From positions 232,501-296,500 of the forward strand of contig JAQFVV010012667.1 of assembly GCA_028023455.1 (NCBI GenBank): DNA of 64,000 nt, given 5' to 3'. Origin of the DNA: Epiperipatus broadwayi (Eukaryota > Onychophora > Udeonychophora > Euonychophora > Peripatidae). The notes beneath the pieces were generated by a model, which saw only the letters and a list, made by a program, of their open reading frames with translations, ran no database searches and was not told the DNA's origin. The position numbers and the translations under genes were made by a program. Positions 1 to 10,773 of this stretch are shown here, piece after piece (positions within the stretch are counted from its first letter, which is position 1; every line of letters starts with the position of its first letter).

Positions 1-2088
1 AATAAGTAATAAAAGTTTAATCGTTTAATACTTTTATCAGTTGAGAATAAAGCCATGAAATTTTAACTTTTGAATTGACATCTTAACATTATACTATCCA
101 ACAATAAGGATCTTATACAGTCACAATTTTATTATTAACAGAACATCATTTAATTTTTCAGCTTACTATAGAAAGGAAAACTACATTTATTTATTATACA
201 TAATGTATGCATATTGTAACCCAAAGTTCAAGTCTAATTGATAGGAGCAAAAACCAAAAGATTGAGATGTGTGCATTTTATGTGGGATGGTTTTAATATT
301 GGTTTTGCACTTACAAAAAAATAAATTAAAATAAATGCATGTTATTTTCCACATAAAATAAGTAATAATTATTATTCCAGAATTTATAATACATTAAATA
401 TAAGAACAATACAATTTTGACTCTCCTGTAAGTAACATTAAGTTTTTACTTAATACTCTTCAATCCTCTCCAATAGTGTTTTATATTTTTGCACACACAT
501 AATTATAATCCAAGGTTAGCTTATTCATGAGGAACTATTGTATTCCCATATCTTTTTTTTAGTTTTATAACTCTCATGGTTTCACTGTTGTTGTCTTTCA
601 TAAATTCTTTTGTTCATACTTCAGACTAATTTTGTGGATCTTCCTTCATCTTAGCATAATTGATTTTTATAATATGTATAATGTCAATTACTGTTTTCTG
701 AATTTCTTGCATCTTCTCTGAGTCTCTTTTTTTAAACATAAATTTAGAATTTGATCATCATAATCTCTTTATGTATCTTTTCTCACTTCCAATTTTTTTT
801 TATTCCTACTATACCTTGCACATTTGGCTGTAATTTATTTTCACTAGACTCAACAGATTTTTGGACTATTTCATTTAAATAATATTTTTCTTTTTATCAG
901 TTCTTTCTATCAACTCTATTTCCATTGTATTGGCTTATATATTTGGCATTCTATTTCCAAGATTATGCTGCTTATAATACCATTTCAAACTTTTATGCAC
1001 ATTGCTAAATTCTGTATCTCTTTTTTTATTGCTTTTCTTCAAATTTGGTATCTCTTTTGTTGCATTTCTTTCAATTATTTTCACAACATTTTTTTTGTTG
1101 GATTTCTTCATTCTCTGTCATATTTCTGTAAATTCTTTTCATTGTATTTCTTGCTTTTCTCATTACATTTCTTCCATAAATGCATACCTCATTTAAATAT
1201 TAAATATTCCTTGACATTTCTTCTGAAGACTTTTGCATTGTCTGGGCAGTGTCTTATTATTTCAGTTCTGGTTTTATTGGCTATCCTAGCTTTTGTATTG
1301 CTGACTACTTTGTATTTACTTGTGTTTCCATCTTTCTTTTATTGAACATGTTATCATCTATTGTATGATTAAATACTTTCTTATGTTTTTGATGATTGTC
1401 CTATTACTATTTTACTTAATTTTTTTTTAGGTTTGCTACAATCTTTTTTTTTTTTCTTTATTATTAAATAAATACACTAGTCTCAATTCTTCTTATGCAG
1501 TCATCTCCAATATAAAATGATATACTTGCACTAATTACTATTTTCTATTTAAATATACTTCCACTTAATTGACTATCTGGATTCAAACTACATCTGTATT
1601 AAAATATTAGTACATATATTTTATAAATGCTGATATTGTTTCTCATTTCAAACATTTAAAAGTCAATTTAGATAAATATTACATGCAATTTATAGTATTA
1701 TCTTCTCTAAGTTCTCAATTAATTCATACTAATGTTTGATACAATATGTGACTATACAAAGATAAAGTTAAATAGAAGTAAAAAGCTATTCATACCATAC
1801 ATTGGTATGACAAATATAACAGTATGTAATAATGCAAATGTAAATTCAAAAAGGAAATGGTTAACAAAATCAAATATACACATTTAGTATAACCAACACT
1901 TGATGGTGATGATCAATGATAGTAAAATATCTAGAAGTAATATTTCTATTTAAATAAGAATAGTACTTAAAAATTACATTTCTAGAAAAAAATAAAAATA
2001 CTTTTTGAATTATATTTAACTTTTAGTGTTAAGGTTGTTTTGATCATTGTCATATATTAACTATATATATTCATATTGTTACATCTTT
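1..2088. other. Intergenic AT-rich sequence
   Basis: I see no recognisable gene, RNA or named repeat here. The plus strand is strongly T-rich between about 440 and 1480. That makes long open frames, such as 965-1345, which are Phe/Leu-rich and look like composition artefacts. Read on the minus strand the same stretch is A/Lys-rich with many stops, so a very decayed coding relic cannot be excluded. Confidence 0.5.
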
Positions 2089-2170
2089 ATTGTTAAAAAA
2101 GAGTCCTTGACTACAGTGTGAAATTATTGATTGTTATTGGGATTGTCTAAGTATTTACTGGTTTTTAATG

Positions 2171-2244
<74 letters not shown>

Positions 2245-2529
2245 ATAAATCACAACTCAATCAGACTAGCCAAAGAAAATAAACTTTAAAATACAAACTG
2301 TGGGTCACTGCTACAAGCAGACATCTCAAAAGTAAAAAGCTACAAGATAATAACATATTTATACTAAACATTACCTACAATTCCACTTACATTCCATACA
2401 CCCTTAATATTAAAAGAACTTATAAATAAGTTAATTACTTCAGAATCATAAAATTTTAATAATAAAGATTCTTTAATTATTTTTTATTTCATTTCTCTGA
2501 AAGAAGACAAACTTAGCTTCATCAAAATT
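2089..2529 (-). repeat. Left inverted arm of PLE copy 1
   Basis: Read as reverse complement, this stretch matches the 3' part of the same element: the end of the endonuclease coding region (a reading of the type DEAKFVFFQRNE), the 3' untranslated part with a shared CTGCTTGTAGCAGTGA block, and the outer terminal block beginning ATTGTTAAAAAAG. The matching right-hand sequence is 3920-3993 plus 10397-10773. A (TA)n tract at 2172-2238 splits the arm. Inverted terminal copies with coding sequence inside them are known from Penelope-type elements. Confidence 0.75.
2172..2238. repeat. (TA)n microsatellite in PLE left arm
   Basis: This is an uninterrupted TA dinucleotide tract of about 67 bases. It sits where the right arm of the element (around 10640-10670) has only short TA runs, so it probably grew after insertion. 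Confidence 0.95.
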
Positions 2530-3770
2530 AATAATTCTAATGATGTGATCATTTCTCAAGATAACAAAACTGGCCAGTTTGTCATTATGAAAGGAAATGA
2601 GTTTAAGAAGAAAATAGATAAAAATGAAATAATTGTAGATGTATGTTTTTTTAAAAAAAATCCTAATAATGTGATTAAAGGAGGTTAATAGATATTATGA
2701 AAAAATGATAAATTTAAAAACTTTTAATAGAGTAGAGTATTTAAAATATTATTCTAATGACTTCATATCAGCTAAGATGTTTATGAATTATAAGACTTGC
2801 AAAGATGGTTTTCATTTAAAATTTATTTTTGACTTTACAAGTAGTGTTTATTGTGGAAAGTATTTCTAGGTTCTTGACTATTTTTTTCAAAACAATTTTT
2901 TAATTTGAGTCTTTCAGTAAGATTAATACTTTTAAAATGAAAAATAGTTGGATAGAATTTGAATATTGAGAATATTTATCAGTCTTTTAAAAGATTAAGC
3001 AGTATTGATGTTATTATGTTTGTGTTGCTTAAACATGAATCTTTATCAAAGCATAAGATTAAAGTTATTAAAGATTTGCTTTTATTATGGGGGGCTTCTA
3101 TGTATTTTACTTATAAGGGTAATTTTTATAACACTAAGGAAAGGTTTATAATAGATTATATCATTCCTAATTTAATTTGTTCAGTTTATAATAATTATTT
3201 GGAAAAAAAACATTATTAAGGATTGTTTGTATTTAAAATTATTTGTTAGGTATGTTGATGATTGTTTGTTTTTAGTTGTGAATGTTAAATTGAAACAATT
3301 GGTAAATGAATTTAATTGTTTTGATTCTTCTATAAAATATGTTGTAGAAGAAGGAAGATTATATTTTGTTAAATTAAAATTTTTAGATTTATTTGTAATT
3401 ACAAATGTAAAAAGTAATTGTTTGTTTTGTAGTCAATATGTTAAGAGTAAGAAGTTAAGATCTATAATTAGGCCTGTTAGCTATCAATCTGTATCTCATA
3501 AAGTAGCTGCTTTAAGAAATTATTATTAGAGAAATAATAGATTAAATAATTCTAATGAGATGGCTTTGTTTCAAAAGATTTGAGAATTGGCTACTCTGAT
3601 AAATTTGTTAACAGTATTTTATTTAATAGTAATAATATTTGTAATTATGTAAAGAATAGAGAAAAATATGATTTTATTTCTTTGCCATTTAAATTGTCTT
3701 GTTATAGAATTGTACTTAAAAATAGTATTTTTTTTTTGAAAATAAGAATTAAATATTTTTTTAAATAATA
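2530..3770 (+). pseudogene. Penelope-like reverse transcriptase remains, copy 1
   Basis: Broken coding region for the RT of a PLE, an enzyme that copies element RNA into DNA at the target. Reading across frames, I see the N-terminal block NNSNDVIISQDNKTG-QFVIM near 2530-2600, matching the PLE PDKG-type region. Next comes a decayed KxHKDG-P-RP-type block as CKDGFHLKFIFDFTSS near 2797-2840. Motif A appears as SIDV near 3002, a GNFYNTKE block lies near 3114, and motif C is YVDD at 3251-3262. After that come FDSSIKYVVEEG, the FLDLFV block and SVSHKVAALRNYY, which correspond to the PLE thumb region, and GYSDKF near 3593. Stops and frameshifts lie at about 2688, 3220, 3529 and 3580, so no enzyme could be made. 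Confidence 0.8.
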
Positions 3771-3993
3771 CAAAGAAAATTTTTGATAGAAAGACAATTT
3801 CTGGAAGGTATATATAGGTCAGGATAATTTGGGCTTAAATAAAAGAATGTAGGTATATCAAAGTAGAGTTAGAAATAAATGTTTCAGCTTTATACATCCA
3901 TGAAAAAAGACACAGCCATATGTAATTTTGATGAGGCTAAGGTTGACTTCTTTGAGAGAAAGAAATAAAATTAAATAAAAAATTCTTCTTATT
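3771..3993 (+). pseudogene. GIY-YIG endonuclease remains of PLE copy 1 (first part)
   Basis: Decayed C-terminal nuclease domain of the PLE. Seen across three frames: FDRKTISGR, then YIGQDNLGLNKRM at about 3808-3849, a block like QSRVRNKC, SALYIHEKRHSH near 3887-3922 and NFDEAKVDFFERKK at about 3926-3967. This order (YIG, Arg, His pairs, Glu-containing tail) is that of GIY-YIG nucleases in PLEs, where the domain nicks target DNA. Compared with copy 2 the GIY half (VVYII block) is missing, apparently deleted between short TATATA runs. The LINE insertion cuts it at 3993; the last codons resume at 10397. Confidence 0.75.
3978..3993. repeat. Target-site duplication of the nested LINE, left copy
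   Basis: The 16 bases AAAAATTCTTCTTATT occur here and again at 10381-10396. Removing the LINE and one copy restores continuity with the second PLE copy (ATTATTAAAAAC then TTATGATTCTGAAGCAAT), so this is a genuine insertion duplication. Confidence 0.92.
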
Positions 3994-4134
3994 CTTCCAC
4001 TTTTGGCAGCCATCTTTGCAACTGGTCTTATTAAAAGCATCCCTTAGCGATTCAGTTTCAAGAAGACAGGGACGATTGTCTTCTTACCTTTACGTCTTTT
4101 ATTCAAGGTAAGTCGGTTTTAAACATTATATATT

Positions 4135-6889
4135 ATGGAAAGTGATAATATAATCAATAACTCTCAAATTAATGTTAACCCTGATCTCAGCATTCAATCT
4201 AGCAATGCAGCCATTGGTCATAAATATTATAGCCTTAGATCTAATCTAAATGCAACTAAACTAACTTCTACTACAAATAAAAACCTACAAACCAATAAAT
4301 CAAATGAAAACATCATCGCAACTATTAAAAAAAGTTTAGAAAATATTCAACTTACCCCTAATATAAACACAATAGCATAAATATCTCATCAAGCGAAACT
4401 ATTGAAATCCTTAACAATACAAGCAAAAACCAATCACCTCCTCTCCAAAGACTTTACGCTCCCTCAGAAGACTCTAATGAGCAATTTTCTTTGCCCAATA
4501 ATACCCCGAAAACCATATCTGAAAATAATAGATAAAATTTCCAACAAGATGATTTCGGCGAATTTTTTAAAGTTAAACTTTTCCACCAGAGGTCGACAAA
4601 ACCAGCGCTGTCACATTACAGTTTGTCAACAGTAAATTTAAAAATCAAAAAGAAGAAATAAATTTTAAAACTAATAAACCTCATTCCAAAACAAACAAAG
4701 ATTATAGCCCAGAACAATCCATTGCTACATCAGCCAGCTTGCAATCTAAACCAATTTCCTCAATTCCAATATTGAAAAATTCCACTACGTACGCAAATAT
4801 CGTAAGGTCTAAAAATTCTGAGAGCATCTCCGAAAATATTAAGGCCGATAATTTCAATGAACTATATTTGAATATCTCAGAATTAGACACAGAACAAGAA
4901 TCAAACACTCTGGAAAATGTCTCATTTAATATAAACGATCTTAATGATGACATGTTCCTAAAAATAAATAACGAGTTCAACAAAACGATTCCCAACACTC
5001 TGTATAAATCGTTTACAAACTACTACAGCGATAAGTCGTTAATCTTAGCCATAACAAATCAACAATGTGCATTATATAAGTTCCCTCTAGAACAATTATA
5101 CAGTCTAATCAATCAAAATCAATTAGGCAGAGGCATTCACATGATCCTTAATCATCCCAATGACCACTATGTTATCATTGAGTTTAAAACGTGGGCGGAC
5201 CGTATGAACTTTAAAAATAACTACCGATCTTTGGGAAATTATATACTTTGCTCCATAGATATGAACCGTCCAGTTACACTATCCGGCAGAATTCAAAACT
5301 GCCTTGCCCACTTGAAAGAACAAGAACTACAAGACATCCTTATTAATTATGGTTCAGTTAGCAAATTTAAACACCTATTAAACCCTCACTTCGAAGATCA
5401 AATCCTGTCCAATACAGTTATCTTCACACTTACTTTAAAGAAAAACATTATACCCACTGACATACCCACCATTATTACTGCAAGAGGCTCTCCTATGGTT
5501 TTGACCTTCAGGGGAGTACAGCCACAATGTTTCTTCTGCCTTCAAAGAACACACCTTATTAAAGATTGTGCAGCAAGAGTATGCATACACTGTGGTATTA
5601 AAAATAATAAAGTGCAGCAAGAATATGCATACACTGGGGTATTAAAAATAATAAAGTTCACAGATGCCCTGGTAGACCTATTAAATACAGCTATCACATC
5701 CTTAAATAGACAATCACCACATGGGACTAATTCAAACAGCAACCTCACAAACCCAGACAATCTGATTCAAATAAATCATCCAACAAACCCTCTCACATCC
5801 AAACCTATCTTTCAAAATGAAAATCTTCAAGAAAGAACAAACACCAACCTCTACACTAATAGTAGTGAATCAGAGAACCAAGCAATAACATATACTGCTA
5901 TTAAACCAATCTCTCAAACCAATAATACTCAAGATCATTCATTAGATACATATTGTACTAATCCCCAAGAAACAATGCTAGGCCAAACTCTTTCTACAAA
6001 AGAAGACAATATGACCAAACCATCTAACGAGATCAAGGAAAATCCAGGCGATGAAGAAAATACATTTAAAAAATTTCAAAACAATTCATCTATAATACCT
6101 CCCACCCAGCGTAAAACCAATGATGCATCATCATTCGGGCCAGCTAAGTCTAACAAACTTAAACAAAGTGATTCACAAACTGTCCTCAATTCTTCAACAC
6201 CTGCAGTAATCAACCATCCAGATGAAAATACTTATCAAACACTCAACCCGAAAGTCAGCATAATTAATGTTTCACAACAGTTACAGCAAATCGAAAATGA
6301 CTCAGGTCTAAAATTTAAACCAAATTCTTATAACAATAAAAAAACACTTTCATCAAAAGAACAGGAAAAAGAAAACAACACTATTAAACTTAAAAAACCC
6401 CAAAAAACCAACACAACAAATACCCAAAATACAAATAAGAAAATTAAAATAAAATCAATTCGCTCAGATAAATCAAGCTCTGATGATGACAGCTCCCATC
6501 CAATACATTATTTACCACCACCCGCTAGCAAACAAATCTCAGATACATCCAGCACAAAGCTTCACAAATCCATAGAAAAAAAGAGGAAAACCATGGACCC
6601 TATAACCATTGATACCATTGATCCATCTGATGAATCTCAGACAGATTACACTACTTCATCAGACACCGCTTCATGGATGTGTTTCCTCAACCAACAAATG
6701 TATCACCAATCCATCCACAAGTTCAATCAGAAGACTCTGATTTCCAAACAACATCAGAACTCATTAACATGGAGATGCCTCACATTGACTTGGTACACTT
6801 TGCTGAGGATAGTTTGGATTAATCTATCATGTTCTGCAAAATTGCTGGCATTAATATTCATGGCATCAACTCAATTGATAGAGTTCTAG
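4135..6889 (+). pseudogene. LINE ORF1 (nucleic-acid binding, zinc knuckle), broken
   Basis: ORF1 proteins of LINEs bind element RNA. The likely start is ATG 4135, the first good ATG after the 5' leader. The first part (4135-4380) is Asn/Ser-rich. The frame then shifts near 4375 and again near 4580, with a stop near 4530. From about 4637 a single frame runs to 6889. It contains a PYA-like NSTTYANIVRS segment (about 4779-4810) and a conserved central region (about 4990-5500). A perfect zinc knuckle CFFCLQRTHLIKDC (C-x2-C-x4-H-x4-C) lies at about 5530-5571, and a second knuckle begins CIHCG at 5584. The second knuckle is ruined by a 44-bp tandem duplication. The rest is a long, hydrophilic Asn/Ser/Lys-rich tail. 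It overlaps ORF2 by about 60 bases. Confidence 0.85.
5569..5656 (+). repeat. 44-bp tandem duplication inside ORF1
   Basis: Two adjacent copies, 5569-5612 and 5613-5656, differ at only a few positions. The unit covers the start of the second zinc knuckle. Its length is not a multiple of three, yet the reading frame downstream stays open for over 400 codons, so another indel close by must compensate. Confidence 0.9.
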
Positions 6890-7150
6890 CTATTAAAAAC
6901 TGGCTCTCGCTCTGCTCCCCTCATATACTTCTTATGGGTGAAACTAAATATCACCATAAGACTCATCATAAAATATTATCTCTTCTCTCAGCTCTCGGAT
7001 TTACTAGATTTTCCATAGGCCATTCTGCTTTAGGTGGAGTCTGTATTCTTCTCAGCAAGTCAACACCACCAAACAGTTTTAGCATTCTATTCCTAGATGC
7101 CAATATTATTGTCATAGAAATAGACTATTGGGGTTATCCAATCATCATAG

Positions 7151-7221
<71 letters not shown>

Positions 7222-10104
7222 CCAAAGACACCTCTCAATATCTTAAAAATAATCCATATCCTAAATGCCAAAAACGTTAACAGAGCCTCTCCTACTATTC
7301 TTCTGGGAGACTTTAACACTACATACAATGACTTCAACAAGAGATTTTTGCATCTAATATCGCAGATTAATGTGTGGAGAGGGTTTCTTCCCTCTGGAAG
7401 CCTACTCTTTCTATACTAAAACTAAAAAGTCCCTGATTGATTTGATTTTCTATACCCCAGACCTCCATTTCAACCTTGATGCAGCCTTGCCCCCTGTTGC
7501 TTTCTCTGATCATATGGCTCTAATCTTACAACTTACACATATTGCAATTCCTACACCTATTGATGGACCTGGTAAAACCATGCGCATGATCACCCAATCA
7601 AATATGACTGAAGCGATAGTGTCTGAGGCATACATCCTTTTCCAGAAAATAAACATCCTTTCCCTGCCTGCTGAGGAGGGCTGGTTTTCCTTCACTGGAA
7701 TACTTCAGTCCATATTAAATCACCACACCAGGAAAATCAAAGGACCTAATAGCCTTCTAAATGACCTAACAGACATTAATATACAACTTCAAGCATCACA
7801 GCAAAATTTCACAAATACAGAAAAAATTATCTTCCTTAAAAATCTCTACAAAATCAAGCAAAAGTCCCTTGCAGAATATATATCCATCAGAAGAGCCAAA
7901 TGTTTCTTAGCACAACAACACTGCTGGACGAGAGACTATCTCAGATGGGCACTGGGATACAATAAAAAACAAATCACTCCCTTATCCATTAATACTAATG
8001 GAACCAATCTTATTGGCTTTCCAATGATGCAGCACATCAGCAAACAATTCTGCCAATTAATGCAAAAAGATGGAGTTCCACCTATAATCAGCTGGTTGGA
8101 TGCTGGTGACCCCACCAAACATGGCATCATAAAAATCCAAATCAAAAAGAAGCTAACATCTCTCCCTGATGGCATTCATCCTGGCCTTCATGGCATCCCA
8201 AATTTCCTTCTCAAACACATCAGTCAATTTACTGTGCCAATTATTAAAAAAATGATTGATCACCTAGCCTCCGGCAACAGAAACATAACAGATCTTTACC
8301 CAGTGGCACTCGTGCCTTTTATTAAAAAAGCAAAACCACTAAATGACATTAACAGTATCCGGTCAATTTCCATGACCCCATTGCTTATCAAGATAATTGA
8401 GTCAGTCATTAAAGATAAAATACAAACTCAAATTCTTAGCCATATCTCGTCAAACCAATACGGAAAAAAGGGATCATCAACTTCGCATGCTATGTCCAAT
8501 GTAACTGCACTGTTCAATTACATCAGAGGACATTGTAAATCAAAACCTATTGCTGTCCAGCTGGATGTTGCGGCAGCATTTGATTCAGTCCAGATAAACA
8601 TTCTTCTGGATATTCTGTTGGAATGCAACATTCCAGCTGGGATTGTACAGATGGTCAGCAATCAACAACAGAGAAATTTTTCTCTCTCTTGATGGCAAGA
8701 TCACACCAGGCTTCAAGCCATACAAGTCGATCCCTCAAGGATCCCCGCTCAGTGCCCTTTTCTTCACATCATACATCAACCCTCTTCTGATGAATATAGA
8801 AAAAAACCTCCCTGGAATTTTCCTTCCCTCTCTCAATAAAAACTTCAATGTATTTGCATATATAGATGACATCATGATTGTGCTTCCCATCATTAAATTC
8901 CTTCCTCATCTCATGAACATATTAAACAGAAATACAGCGAAACTTGGTCTACAAATAAATTTTAACAAATCTTCCATCTGGAAGATAATGTCTGGTAAAC
9001 AAATTAACTTTCCCTTTTCTGCAAAACCCCAAAGATACCTAGGTTTTCCAATCTACAAAACTCCAACTGCAATGGCAAAAGAGATTCAAGATGCAATCCT
9101 CCATTCAACTGAAGCCATCACCACTTCACTCTCTAGAGTATACCTTTCATTATATGGAAAGGTGGGCCTCCTCAACATGATCATAATGCCAAAAATCTCA
9201 TATTATCTTCCATTCGTTAAAATGTCTAAACAGTTTCAAAATAAAATTAACCGATTATGCACCAAACTTCTCTGGAGAGGAAGGACAGTTGCTATTAGCT
9301 TGCGAGGTATCCAATGACCACACAGATTCAATGGACTGTCATTCTACTCAATACAAGCAATCATTTTACAGAAAACCCACAACACTCTACATAATCTGAT
9401 CCTCTACTGTGGATACTCTAACATTATTAAAAAAATTACACTGACAAATCGTCCTCCACCCTCTTCCAGTTCATGGATAGCATCCCTAATACAACAACTA
9501 CAACTTTATAACCCGATAATACCCTTTAACCTTAACCAAAAAATCACCTTATGGGAAGCATACAATATAATCAACTATAATCAACAACCCATTAAAACCA
9601 TCCTAAAATTAACCAATCAAAGACTCATTACACACTTCAAAAAATGGAGTCTGGAACCAAATTCCTTGACTTCATCATTAAAATAAATCTTAATGCACTA
9701 CCCAAGAATTGGTTTCTTTATCACTGAAGAGGTTTTACCAGCATTGACCCTATATGTGGTTTGTGTGCTCGTGAAGATGAAACCATAGACCATATTATAC
9801 ACCGGTGCCCAAGACTTAAAACTCTGAAAGATATAATTATAATCAATTCCAACATAAGACCTGATATAATTTTCTCACCCAAAAATGCCATTCATAATGG
9901 TTTTTTTTCAATAATAAGGCTTTCTACCTTTGTCCTTTATTCCATATGGATAGTGAGATGCAAAAGTCTCATGGAATTCCCCCCCCCACAAATCATACCA
10001 TTGTTTTATTAAATGCTCAAAAAAATCAAGAAACGTGACCAGCTCCTTGCCTCCAGTAAAGTCTTTGCTGACACCTGGTTTTTAATTGCTCTTTCCTTTT
10101 CCTG
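6829..10104 (+). pseudogene. LINE ORF2: APE endonuclease and reverse transcriptase, broken
   Basis: Multifunctional LINE protein that nicks target DNA and reverse-transcribes the element. ATG 6829 begins the APE domain. It shows GETK (catalytic Glu) near 6938, GGVCILLS near 7036, GDFN at about 7306-7317 and SDHMAL near 7507. RT follows: an RSISM block near 8360, QYGKKGSSTSHAM near 8456, motif A LDVAAAFDSV near 8562, motif B IPQGSPLSALFF at about 8731, motif C FAYIDD near 8854 and YLGFP near 9037. The C-terminus has CGLCAREDETIDHIIHRC (CxxC...HxxxxC) at about 9756-9811. Frameshifts lie near 7380, 8680, 9690 and 10010, with stops at 9315 and about 9726. A (TA)n tract has expanded inside the endonuclease domain. 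Confidence 0.92.
7153..7218 (+). repeat. (TA)n tract inside LINE ORF2
   Basis: About 66 bases of pure TA read as repeated Tyr-Ile codons without breaking the frame. It lies in the endonuclease domain between the YPIIIA and QPKTPLNIL segments. Normal APE domains have no such insertion, so it grew in this copy or a recent ancestor. Confidence 0.95.
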
Positions 10105-10380
10105 ATTATCAATTCCCACCTACCCAGCATTATAGAATAGTCATTTATAAAAGAAAATATTCATGTCTATATTAAAAATGGTAATACCATTAAACAAGTT
10201 CTTAGAATCTCTTCACGATACCTAACCACATAAGAGTATAACATTGTGCTCTCATAACATAATCTAGCCAGATGACATATAGAACATTATATAATCATAT
10301 TATTGTACAATTTATTCATTTATTTATCCTTTATTAGTATGTAATCACTATTTATTGTTAATAAAATTTTTATTGAAATG
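10105..10380 (+). other. 3' untranslated tail of the LINE
   Basis: Non-coding tail after the inferred ORF2 stop at 10102-10104. It ends in an AATAAA-like signal (AATAAAATTTTTATTG) directly before the right target-site duplication. There is no poly(A) tail. Confidence 0.7.
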
Positions 10381-10396
10381 AAAAATTCTTCTTATT
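10381..10396. repeat. Target-site duplication of the nested LINE, right copy
   Basis: Second copy of AAAAATTCTTCTTATT, identical to 3978-3993, joining the end of the LINE to the rest of the PLE. Confidence 0.92.
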
Positions 10397-10773
10397 AAAA
10401 TTTTATGATTCTGAAGCAATCAACTTATTAAAAAGTTATTTTAATATTAAGGGTGTATGAGATATAAGTGAAATTGTGGGTAACGTTTAGTATAAATTTA
10501 TTATTTACAGTTGAGAAGTCTGCCTGTAGCAGTGAAACCATTGGCTGTGTATTAGAGTTTATTTTCTTTGGATAGTCTAGTTGAGTTGTGATTTGGGGGT
10601 AATGTTGATTATTTTATTGACTAGTTTAACTTTAGGCTTTTAATGCTTTATATATGCTCAAGGCTAAATGGGTTTGTAAATAATCATTAAACACCAATCA
10701 TTACTTAGACAATTACAATATCAATAACAATCAACAATTTCAAACTGTTGTCAAGGCAACCTTTTTTAACAAT
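10397..10773 (+). repeat. Right arm and 3' end of PLE copy 1
   Basis: The last endonuclease codons (a KILxFxSEAI-type reading with frame damage) run into the PLE 3' untranslated arm. The arm has the diagnostic block GTCTGCCTGTAGCAGTGAAA near 10520 and the GGATAGTCTAGTTGAGTTGTG-like block near 10575. It closes with the outer terminal block ending TTTTTTAACAAT at 10762-10773, the mirror of 2089. Confidence 0.75.

Larger units (their letters stand above)
3994..10380 (+). mobile_element. Non-LTR (LINE) retrotransposon inserted in PLE copy 1
   Basis: A nearly full-length but dead LINE of about 6.4 kb. It has a short 5' leader (3994-4134), ORF1 with zinc knuckles, an overlapping ORF2 with APE-type endonuclease and reverse transcriptase, and a 3' leader-like tail (10105-10380) ending in AATAAAATTTTTATTGAAATG-like sequence without a poly(A) run. 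A 16-bp target-site duplication flanks it. The C-terminal CxxC...HxxxxC motif and the RT style recall the L1/Tx1 side of non-LTR elements, but the clade is not certain. It is younger than the PLE it sits in. Confidence 0.92.
2089..10773 (+). mobile_element. Penelope-like element copy 1, interrupted by a nested LINE
   Basis: This is a decayed PLE on the plus strand. In order it holds a left inverted arm (2089-2529), reverse transcriptase remains (2530-3770), GIY-YIG endonuclease remains (about 3771-3993 and 10397-10460) and a right arm (to 10773). A LINE occupies 3994-10380. The outer limits were chosen where left and right arms stop matching as reverse complements: the left edge near 2089 mirrors the right edge near 10773. 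The second copy at 42-43.5 kb reads straight through the LINE insertion point, which confirms the reconstruction. All frames are broken. The RT motifs and the RT-then-GIY-YIG order are known features of PLEs; the family assignment is by motif reading only. Confidence 0.8.

Noticed and set aside
965-1345. Phe/Leu-rich 126-codon frame resembling a membrane protein
   Set aside because: It follows from the T-rich strand; an overlapping frame is equally open, and no motif or family is recognisable.
2089-10773. LTR retrotransposon or endogenous retrovirus
   Set aside because: The terminal repeats are inverted, not direct, and there is no protease, integrase or RNase H reading; GIY-YIG and RT motifs fit a PLE.
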